DNA of 10,020 nt from Candidatus Zipacnadia bacterium (lineage in GTDB: Bacteria > Armatimonadota > Zipacnadia > Zipacnadales > Zipacnadaceae): contig JALGTI010000089.1 of assembly GCA_029821455.1 (NCBI GenBank), positions 1 through 10,020 of the forward strand, given 5' to 3'. Below, piece after piece: positions 1 to 5,515 of the stretch (position 1 is its first letter; each line of letters begins with the position of its first letter). Under the pieces are notes generated by a model that had not been told where the DNA came from, ran no database searches, and saw only the letters and a program-made list of their open reading frames with translations. The position numbers and the translations under genes are program-made.

Positions 1-1
1 G

Positions 2-472
2 TCGGCGACTCTGCGGCGGCCTTCTGTACGGGCAGGAATGGGTCTGGTCGGTGGCCTGGCGCTGGTGTGGATGGGAGTGGATATGCTCCACAGCGCCGGC
101 AGCGTGGCCCTGGACCTGAGCAGTACTCAAGCTGTCCAACCCTGGTGGCTACTGATGTTCTGGGGCGCGGCGGTGTGTATGGCTAACCCTTACTTCACTG
201 GTTGGTGGGCTACCATCGGGGCCGGGCAGATGGCGCATCTCCAACTCCGCAGTAAGCGCCAGTACCTCAGCTTCTACTTTGGTCACGAGTTGTCTGACCT
301 GGTGTGGTATGCGCTGGTGGGGATTGTAGTGGCGACAGGCAAAGAGCTATTTGGGGCGCAAGTGTACCAGGCGCTGGTGGCAATCTGCGGATCGGCGCTG
401 GTGGCCCTTGCTGCGTGGTTTTTGTATTCGGGGCTGCAGTTGATGTGGTTCAGAGGCTCGCGGAATTCGTGA
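2..472 (+). CDS. LysE/RhtB-type amino-acid exporter, C-terminal part (5' end outside window)
   Basis: This is the 3' part of a polytopic inner-membrane protein of the LysE exporter superfamily, which moves amino acids or similar small metabolites out of the cell. The frame is open to the left edge, and the first residues already align with the middle of the family, so the true start is probably upstream; the first in-frame ATG (38) is then internal. The 156 visible residues hold about four hydrophobic segments: one beginning GMGLVGGLALVWMG, one running through WWLLMFWGAAVCMANP, one around LVWYALVGIVVA and one around LVALAAWFLYSG. The segment ANPYFTGWWATIGAG matches the conserved Asn-Pro motif at the family's central helix; a NPY...WW form is seen in a subfamily in place of the commoner NPK. 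The substrate cannot be read from sequence. The gene stops at TGA, and a degraded GGDEF-like piece follows on the same strand. Family assignment is fairly firm; the exact function is open. Confidence 0.8.
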   Translation, partial: SATLRRPSVRAGMGLVGGLALVWMGVDMLHSAGSVALDLSSTQAVQPWWLLMFWGAAVCMANPYFTGWWATIGAGQMAHLQLRSKRQYLSFYFGHELSDLVWYALVGIVVATGKELFGAQVYQALVAICGSALVALAAWFLYSGLQLMWFRGSRNS

Positions 473-549
473 CAGGACGTCCACGACGGGGAGTTGGGAT
501 AGACACGCATTCAAGCGGCAGGCACGACAGACTAAACTGCCCCCCATAA

Positions 550-748
550 CTGCCGACATATCCGGTGATGACCCCTGGAGATAGTGTGGTGACGCTGCGG
601 GTCTTGCTGGCGCTCTGTGCCGCGGGCTGGCTTGGTCAAGTGCATTGACGAGCGGCTGTATGAAGGCAAGCAGGGAGGCCGTAATCGTGTAGTATCCGCC
701 AGAGACGTGCCACAGCCTCAAGCCGCCAGCAGTGAGACTGCCGCCTAG
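550..748 (+). pseudogene. Decayed C-terminal end of a GGDEF (diguanylate cyclase) domain
   Basis: No intact gene is present, but reading the frame that ends at TAG 746-748 gives CIDERLYEGKQGGRNRVV (641-694). This matches the end of GGDEF domains, where the pattern is A-D-x-A-L-Y-x-A-K-x-x-G-R-N-R-V. The neighbouring frame upstream (stop at 547-549 to stop at 646-648) reads YPVMTPGDSVVTLRVLLA, which resembles the strand preceding it in the family (…VTLSIGVA). The two pieces lie in the right order and at roughly the right spacing but in different frames, so at least one frameshift lies between about 612 and 640. The GGDEF active-site strand itself would fall inside the upstream exporter gene and is absent, so only about the last 50 residues survive. 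A functional cyclase is ruled out. The second piece is the convincing part; the first is supportive only. It may be the relic of an ancestral neighbour lost by deletion. Confidence 0.55.
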
Positions 749-765
749 ATAGTCATCTGGGCGGC
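740..765. terminator. Hairpin between convergent genes, possible bidirectional terminator
   Basis: An 11-bp stem with a 4-base loop (AGTC) is formed by GCCGCCTAGAT and ATCTGGGCGGC. All pairs are Watson-Crick except one G-T. It sits directly against the stop codon of the minus-strand kinase gene (766-768) and overlaps the stop of the GGDEF relic, in the gap between plus- and minus-strand units. There is no run of T on either side, so a classical intrinsic terminator is not proven. It could work with Rho, or protect mRNA 3' ends. Confidence 0.5.
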
Positions 766-1734
766 TTATGAGGTCGTGTTGGTCGCGGTCTCTCCCTCGG
801 TTACCACCAAGCCCTCGAAGTCGAACTTCAGATCCAGTAGCGTCAGGCGCCTGCGCAGTAGCTCGGCGACGAGGGTCTTACGATCCTCGGGTGATCTGGT
901 CAGGAACAGCAGACAGCCGCCACCCCCTGCGCCGCAGGGCTTGCCACCCAGTATGTGTGGCTCGGCAAGCTCGAATAGCTCCTCGATCATCTTATTGGTG
1001 GTCGAGGGATGCAACGCTATCATACAGTCACGCTGGCTGGTCAGGATTGGCCCGAGGGCCTCGATGTCGCCGGCTTCCAGGACCGCCTTCGCCTCATAAG
1101 CACTGTCGCGCAACGTGAACAGCGCGCTCACCGCCTCCTGCCGGCCGGCCCGGAAGTTCCCCCACACATGCTGGTGAATGTTGGACGACAGCCGTGGCTT
1201 GCCGGTGTAACACAAGACCAGACGTGCTTCAAGCGCCTGGACAGTCTCATTGGGCAGGTCCAGTCGGTGGCAGCGTACGTCGTCGGCGTCGAACTCGAAA
1301 AGGTTGATGCCACCCATCGCCGAGGCATACTGGTCCTGCTTGCCGCCGATGATGCCGAGCACCTTCTCGATGTCATAGGCCAGGGCGGCGATCTGCATGC
1401 GATCCTCGTCCGCTGCCACGGGAAGACGGCGCACCAGCGAAAGCCATACCACATTGAGGGTTGCCGAGGTTCCCAGGCCGCTGCCGGCCGGAATGGTGGA
1501 CTCATATTGAACCCGGAGGCCCACGTCCCCGACAGCCCGGTACTTACCGCTGGGGCCGGAGACCAACGTGCCAGCGATGCCTACTTCCTCCTCGTGGGCG
1601 TCCAGACTGCCGTGGACGTGGAAGGCAATGGCGGCGTTGAGAGTTGCCCCGCCGAAGGCGTCGGCGAAGTATGATACATCGGTCCACGCCCCGGCAAAGT
1701 CAATCCTGACCGGCGCTCGGCTCTTAATAACCAT
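766..1734 (-). CDS. GHMP-family sugar kinase, D-glycero-D-manno-heptose 7-phosphate kinase (HddA)-like
   Basis: This 322-residue soluble kinase belongs to the GHMP fold (galacto-, homoserine, mevalonate and phosphomevalonate kinases). Motif 1 is RAPVRIDFAGAWTDV (6-20), in the form seen in heptose and fucose kinases. Motif 2, the ATP loop, is PAGSGLGTSA (82-91). The stretch GGKQDQYASAMGGINLFEF (130-148) is typical of HddA-like enzymes, and the C-terminal motif 3 is GAGGGGC (268-274). Length is normal for the group. HddA adds the anomeric phosphate to D-glycero-D-manno-heptose 7-phosphate on the way to GDP-heptose for S-layer or capsule glycans; a fucokinase-like or other sugar 1-kinase role is also possible. 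The ATG is preceded by GAGGAT at 8 bases, which supports the start. It is the last of three minus-strand genes and lies 284 bases after the phosphatase-family pair, so it may have its own promoter. None of the partner heptose-pathway enzymes (isomerase, phosphatase, nucleotidyltransferase) is in the window. Confidence 0.85.
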   Translation of the reverse strand: MVIKSRAPVRIDFAGAWTDVSYFADAFGGATLNAAIAFHVHGSLDAHEEEVGIAGTLVSGPSGKYRAVGDVGLRVQYESTIPAGSGLGTSATLNVVWLSLVRRLPVAADEDRMQIAALAYDIEKVLGIIGGKQDQYASAMGGINLFEFDADDVRCHRLDLPNETVQALEARLVLCYTGKPRLSSNIHQHVWGNFRAGRQEAVSALFTLRDSAYEAKAVLEAGDIEALGPILTSQRDCMIALHPSTTNKMIEELFELAEPHILGGKPCGAGGGGCLLFLTRSPEDRKTLVAELLRRRLTLLDLKFDFEGLVVTEGETATNTTS

Positions 1735-1860
1735 CGCATATCATCCTCACTGTGTCGGTTATGCGACTATTCGCGCTTGGTTCAGGTGTCTCCTTGTGCC
1801 TGCGATGATCAAGGGGGCAAGAACTGGGGTAGTGTTCCATCATGCTCATTTTTTCTCTGC

Positions 1861-1951
1861 GTAGGGCAAGCTTGCAGCTTATCCGTCGAAACCTAGCGTG
1901 GCGCAGGCTTCCAGCCTGCGGAGCTTGGGGCAAGCTGGAAGCTTACCCTAC
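1861..1951. repeat. Cloverleaf-shaped intergenic palindrome (REP/MITE-like element)
   Basis: Two 24-base outer arms (1861-1884 and 1928-1951) are inverted copies matching at 20 of 24 positions. Each begins or ends with the GTAGGG word. Inside the outer stem are three small hairpins, each with a 3-base loop. They are AAGCT-TGC-AGCTT (1868-1880), a perfect 8-bp CGCAGGCT-TCC-AGCCTGCG (1902-1920) and AAGCT-GGA-AGCTT (1932-1944). The unit contains no open reading frame of note and lies between two minus-strand genes. Such nested short palindromes are typical of dispersed REP-type elements moved by a transposase elsewhere in the genome. A role in mRNA end protection or attenuation between the phosphatase-family genes and the kinase gene is possible. 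I cannot show other copies from this window. Confidence 0.7.
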
Positions 1952-2018
1952 TGAATGATTCGGTTTTTGAACATAATCTTAGGATAACCCCGGCGCCTAG
2001 GACCCAGCTTTGATTCGG

Positions 2019-3641
2019 CTAGACGTAGCCCAGGGACTTGAGGTGTTCCTCGACTTGGGCGGCTTCTTCGGCCGTGTAGTCGGCAGCTTCACCTGAGGGG
2101 GGTAAGTCTTTGTCCACGTCGGTCGGTGGATGCGCCTGTAGATGTTCGGCAGTGAAGAGGTCGGTGAGCACCTGGCCATCCATATAAGTGGGCCGCGGCA
2201 GCCCGCAGGCATATAGAACCGTCGGGGCGATAGCGAGGATATTGGCGTTCTCGATGGCCGCAGAGGATTTCAGCCCCGGGCCGGCTGCCACCAGGATACC
2301 CTCGAGGCGGTGGAGACCCTGGCGTTGTGGTGGAGGGAAAATGCCTCGCTTATCGGCCGCATCGCGCGGGCCGGCGGCACGGATGTCAGTCAGTATCTCG
2401 TACTGAAAGTCGTTGGTGTTCACCACCAGGTCGGGGGCGCTGGGAAAATACGGGCCGGCATATAGATCCTCAGCCCGCAGCACCTGCTCCACAACGTTCT
2501 CGTCAGTCTCCGGGTGGACCACATCAAGCAGCTCCTGAGCCAGTCGCCTGCAAACAGCCTCATATTCGTCGCCCGGCGCAATCTTGCCCTGGGCCTGGCG
2601 GCCAGTCAGGTTGATGGTGAGGTTGCCATAGTCACTCCAGCAATAGGCGGTGGTCTGTGGCCAGTTGACGCGACGGGCGAATTCGGCATCTATCCAGTGG
2701 CCCTTGATGGCCCTTGAGCGGCCACGAAGCTGGTCCTTGAGCCAGCGGGGCATGCTACGGCGCAAGGCACTCAGCAGCCGCGCGTGCCCGGGTGCCCTTG
2801 CCCGGGAGAGATAGCCGTGCTCCGTGAGCCAGGCGTCAATGTTGAAGCCGCCCTTGCAAGGCCCTGCTCCGTGGTCAGAGACAACCATTACCAGCGTGTC
2901 GGGGCCAGCATGGTCTTCCAGAATGCGTCCTATTTGGGCGTCTATGAGCTGATAGGTATAGGCGATGACGTCCTCGACTGCCTCGTCCCCGGCGCCCTGG
3001 CAGCGGGAATGCCAGAAGTTGTGTTGGACGTGGTCGCTGCTGGAGAAGACTGTAGCGAAGATGTCAACGGGGCGATTTTGGAGTAGGTGGCGGGATACTG
3101 CCCCGGTTTGCTCAACCTGCCTGCGCAGCCGACCCACATCGTATGGGCGCTGCAGAGGCGGGACGAGCTTATCGAAATAGGGTCCGGTGGCTGTCACCAC
3201 TTCCTCAAAGAGTCCCTTAGGGAAGGCGATGCGAGAGTCGAAAACCGGGGCGTCCAGTCCTGCCAAGACGTAGCCGTTGACCGGCGCTGGCGGATAGGTC
3301 CAGGGCATATTGTGGACCCCCACTCGCAGGCCGGCCTCGCTGGCGATTTGCCAGAGAGTGGGCGCAGCCAGGTCCCCGCCATTGAGAAAGCGCACGTGGT
3401 AATTCGCAGGTGAGATTTGCAGGAATGCGTATGTGCCGTACTTGCCGGCGTTGCAGCCCGTCATCATTGCTGACCAGGCCACTGGTGTCAGGGGCGGGAT
3501 GGTCGAGCGCAGTTGCCCGCGCACTCCGTTACGCATCAGCGCGGCGAGGTTCGGCATCTGGCCGCCCTCGACAAGCGGGTCAATGATTTCGAAGGTGCCG
3601 CCGTCAATACCGATGATTATTATGCGTGGTGATGACGACAT
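2019..3641 (-). CDS. Alkaline-phosphatase-superfamily phosphodiesterase/pyrophosphatase, paralogue B
   Basis: This 540-residue protein belongs to the type I phosphodiesterase/nucleotide pyrophosphatase branch of the alkaline phosphatase superfamily, which uses two metal ions. Visible ligands and nucleophile are D13 and T16 in IIIIGIDGGTFE, D203/H204/H207 in SSDHVQHNF, D256/H257 in VVSDHGAG and H444 in GLHRLEGILVAAG. The conserved TIPPLTPVAWSAMMTGCNAG block (47-66) is also present. There is no signal peptide or membrane segment, so it should act in the cytoplasm. I chose the ATG at 3641 rather than 3725. The longer form would add 28 residues unlike the family and overlap the upstream gene, whereas this start puts the active-site Asp at residue 13, as in paralogue A. 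The ribosome site is weak (AGGTTGAG region). It lies 37 bases after paralogue A and is surely co-transcribed. The C-terminus ends EEHLKSLGYV after an acidic linker. Substrate unknown; a phosphorylated glycan precursor or nucleotide-sugar is inferred from context. Confidence 0.85.
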   Translation of the reverse strand: MSSSPRIIIIGIDGGTFEIIDPLVEGGQMPNLAALMRNGVRGQLRSTIPPLTPVAWSAMMTGCNAGKYGTYAFLQISPANYHVRFLNGGDLAAPTLWQIASEAGLRVGVHNMPWTYPPAPVNGYVLAGLDAPVFDSRIAFPKGLFEEVVTATGPYFDKLVPPLQRPYDVGRLRRQVEQTGAVSRHLLQNRPVDIFATVFSSSDHVQHNFWHSRCQGAGDEAVEDVIAYTYQLIDAQIGRILEDHAGPDTLVMVVSDHGAGPCKGGFNIDAWLTEHGYLSRARAPGHARLLSALRRSMPRWLKDQLRGRSRAIKGHWIDAEFARRVNWPQTTAYCWSDYGNLTINLTGRQAQGKIAPGDEYEAVCRRLAQELLDVVHPETDENVVEQVLRAEDLYAGPYFPSAPDLVVNTNDFQYEILTDIRAAGPRDAADKRGIFPPPQRQGLHRLEGILVAAGPGLKSSAAIENANILAIAPTVLYACGLPRPTYMDGQVLTDLFTAEHLQAHPPTDVDKDLPPSGEAADYTAEEAAQVEEHLKSLGYV

Positions 3642-3678
3642 TTGCTCAACCTGGTCTCCAGGGGTGTGTTTAGCAGTC

Positions 3679-5307
3679 TCAAATGTATCCCAGCTCCCGA
3701 AGCCGATCTGCCACTTGGGCTTCATCCTCTTGGGTCTCGCGGGTCTCGCAGCGCGGCTGGGGAGCGGGGGCTTCGTCAGTATACACCACCCCTAAGTCAT
3801 CAACCAATGGAAACAGTTCCACTAGAGGTCTACCGTCCATCAAGCGTGGAACCGGAAGACCCAAGAGCGTCAGGGCCGTGGGGGTAATGTCGCACAGGTC
3901 GGCCTCCGCGCGCCGTCCCCCGGCAGCAGTCCCGGCTCCGGCTGCGATGAGGATGCCATGCAGCCTGTGAGTGCCGGCGTTGTCATGGCGCCGCTGGCGA
4001 ATGCGTCTGGCAGCCTCGGCGGTGTGGGGTTGAGTAGCCCTGATTTGGAAGATGTCTACGTTTTGGTAGGCAAAGTCGCGTATCTCCACCACCAGATCGG
4101 GCGCCTCGTCGGCTCTGGCGCCTGGGTACAATTCACTCCCGCGATGCAGCGCCTGCACCACCGCCTGCCCGGTCTGTGGGTCCTTGATACCAAGCAGCGC
4201 CTCGGTTATAGTCGCCTCAAGCTCAGGCACCTGGTTCTCCGAGACAATCCCCAACGGATCGCGGCCACGGAGGTTGAGGCGAATCTTGGGGTTAGGGGCG
4301 TATGCCACGGCTCTGGTGCGTTCCCAGTCAACCTGATGCAGCGCAGATCGTATCCTGTTTGCTGCCCTGGGGGGCAGCAGGCGTCTGATAGTGTGTCGCA
4401 GCCATGTCTGGGCCGGCGTCCTAACCGGGCGCACTACCGGCCCGTGTATCAAACCCGCCGCGCCCTGCATACGCAGCAGCCCTAGCTGGGAGAGGAGTAC
4501 GTTAATATTGACAAACCCGCGGTGCTCCCCGAAGCCGTGGTCGGAGACAAGCAGGACGGTGGTGTTGTCATCGGCATATTCCAACAGACGCTCGATCTGT
4601 GCGTCCACCAGTCTGTAGGTCTCCAGCAATACGTCCTCGATTACGCCGCCCTCAGGCTCTCTTGCCCGGCGGTCCCGAAAGGCGATATGGCCCACATGGT
4701 CAGTAGCGGGAAATACGCACATATACAGGTCCCACGGCTTATTGGCCGCCAACCAGACCGCCATATCGCCTTCCTGGGTGATCTTGTCGCGCAGGGCGGC
4801 CATCGAGAGCCTGCCATCGTGCAACAACGGCAGCTCGAAAGCCTCCGGGCTTACCATACGCTGCAGGTCAGCGAAGGCCTCCGCTGGAGAGGCAATTCGC
4901 TGATCGAAAGCGGGAGCACCGTACCCGGAATACATCACACCATTGACTGGCTCGGGCGGATATGTCCAAGGGATGTTGTATGCGACAATCTCTGCCCCGG
5001 CTGCGGAGGCCAACTGGAACATACTGGCCACGCGCAGGGAGCCGGCATTGGTCAGCTTAGGCTCGTAGCTGCCGGCGGTAAATTCGGCGAAATCATAAAC
5101 CCCGTGCTTGCCAGGATTGCACCCCGTCAGCATAGTTGACCACGCCGTTGGGGTAACCGGCGGGATGGTGGAGCGCAAGGGGGCCGAAACGCCGGACGCA
5201 AGCAGACGCCCCAGAGTTGGGAGCAGCCCAGCCTGGCCCCATGGGTCAATCAGGTCAAAGGTCGCGCCATCCAGGCCGATTATCATGATCTTACGTCCGT
5301 TAGGCAT
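3679..5307 (-). CDS. Alkaline-phosphatase-superfamily phosphodiesterase/pyrophosphatase, paralogue A
   Basis: This 542-residue protein is of the same family as its downstream neighbour. Metal and nucleophile residues sit at D13/T16 (IIGLDGATFD), D203/H204/H207 (ATDHVGH), D256/H257 (LVSDHGFG) and H447 (GTHRLHGILIAAG), with the block TIPPVTPTAWSTMLTGCNPG at 47-66. Up to residue 257 these positions are identical in the two paralogues, so they arose by duplication and both look catalytically intact. No signal peptide is seen, so the location is likely cytoplasmic. The chosen ATG has GGAGGG ending 8 bases upstream. A GTG three codons earlier is also possible, because a second GGAGGG stands 6 bases before it. 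It is the first gene of the minus-strand unit, divergent from the SLBB export gene. The C-terminal linker is acidic and proline-containing and ends DRLRELGYI. The exact substrate is unknown; family members split phosphodiesters, pyrophosphates or phosphate monoesters. Confidence 0.87.
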   Translation of the reverse strand: MPNGRKIMIIGLDGATFDLIDPWGQAGLLPTLGRLLASGVSAPLRSTIPPVTPTAWSTMLTGCNPGKHGVYDFAEFTAGSYEPKLTNAGSLRVASMFQLASAAGAEIVAYNIPWTYPPEPVNGVMYSGYGAPAFDQRIASPAEAFADLQRMVSPEAFELPLLHDGRLSMAALRDKITQEGDMAVWLAANKPWDLYMCVFPATDHVGHIAFRDRRAREPEGGVIEDVLLETYRLVDAQIERLLEYADDNTTVLLVSDHGFGEHRGFVNINVLLSQLGLLRMQGAAGLIHGPVVRPVRTPAQTWLRHTIRRLLPPRAANRIRSALHQVDWERTRAVAYAPNPKIRLNLRGRDPLGIVSENQVPELEATITEALLGIKDPQTGQAVVQALHRGSELYPGARADEAPDLVVEIRDFAYQNVDIFQIRATQPHTAEAARRIRQRRHDNAGTHRLHGILIAAGAGTAAGGRRAEADLCDITPTALTLLGLPVPRLMDGRPLVELFPLVDDLGVVYTDEAPAPQPRCETRETQEDEAQVADRLRELGYI

Positions 5308-5315
5308 ACACAGCA

Positions 5316-5328
5316 CCCTCCGCCCTCC
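5316..5328 (-). promoter_or_regulatory. Tandem ribosome binding sites before paralogue A
   Basis: Read on the minus strand, GGAGGGCGGAGGG contains two perfect GGAGGG sites one base apart. The nearer one fits the ATG at 5307 (8-base spacing) and overlaps the alternative GTG by one base. The farther one fits that GTG (6-base spacing). The pair makes strong initiation likely but leaves a three-residue doubt about the N-terminus. Confidence 0.6.
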
Positions 5329-5515
5329 AGTCGCGGACCTGTTGGTAATCTGAAAACAGATGCCCGGCAGGAGACGAATGGCATTTCTGCGATGATACGG
5401 CAGGCACCTTCATGGGCGGCGAAGGTTTGGCCCGAGCTACGGAGAATAATACGCACTGGCGGTTGCGGCCGGGCGTGGCGCGGGCCATCACCAGTAAACC
5501 TTAGGGAGGTTGCTT
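5317..5515. promoter_or_regulatory. Divergent control region between phosphatase-family genes and SLBB gene
   Basis: This gene-free stretch must carry promoters for both the minus-strand phosphatase-family unit and the plus-strand export gene. It contains a small perfect inverted repeat, ATCTG-AAAA-CAGAT (5348-5361), about 40 bases from the minus-strand start, which is where a repressor could bind. An AT-rich word AGAATAATAC (5444-5453), unusual in this GC-rich background, could serve as a -10 element in either direction. I find no convincing -35 partner at 16-18 bases, so no exact promoter is called. Confidence 0.4.
5503..5509 (+). promoter_or_regulatory. Strong ribosome binding site of the SLBB gene
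   Basis: AGGGAGG stands 6 bases before the ATG at 5516. It fixes the start there and argues against the TTG two codons upstream at 5510, which begins immediately after the site. Confidence 0.8.

Noticed and set aside
586..648. Small secreted peptide with a signal-like sequence starting at GTG
   Set aside because: The hydrophobic run VTLRVLLALCAAGWLG looks like a signal peptide but ends at a stop after about 20 codons and is better explained as part of the decayed GGDEF region.
1009..1674. A 221-codon open frame on the plus strand
   Set aside because: It lies wholly antisense to the well-supported GHMP kinase gene, has no recognisable motif and no good ribosome site; it is a GC-rich shadow frame.
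1979..2002. Possible terminator formed by CTTAGG and CCTAGG after paralogue B
   Set aside because: Only about five pairs with a 12-base loop and no T tract; too weak to call.
3642..3725. Longer N-terminus for paralogue B starting at 3725
   Set aside because: It overlaps the end of paralogue A by 47 bases, adds 28 residues with no family resemblance, and shifts the active-site Asp away from its position in paralogue A.
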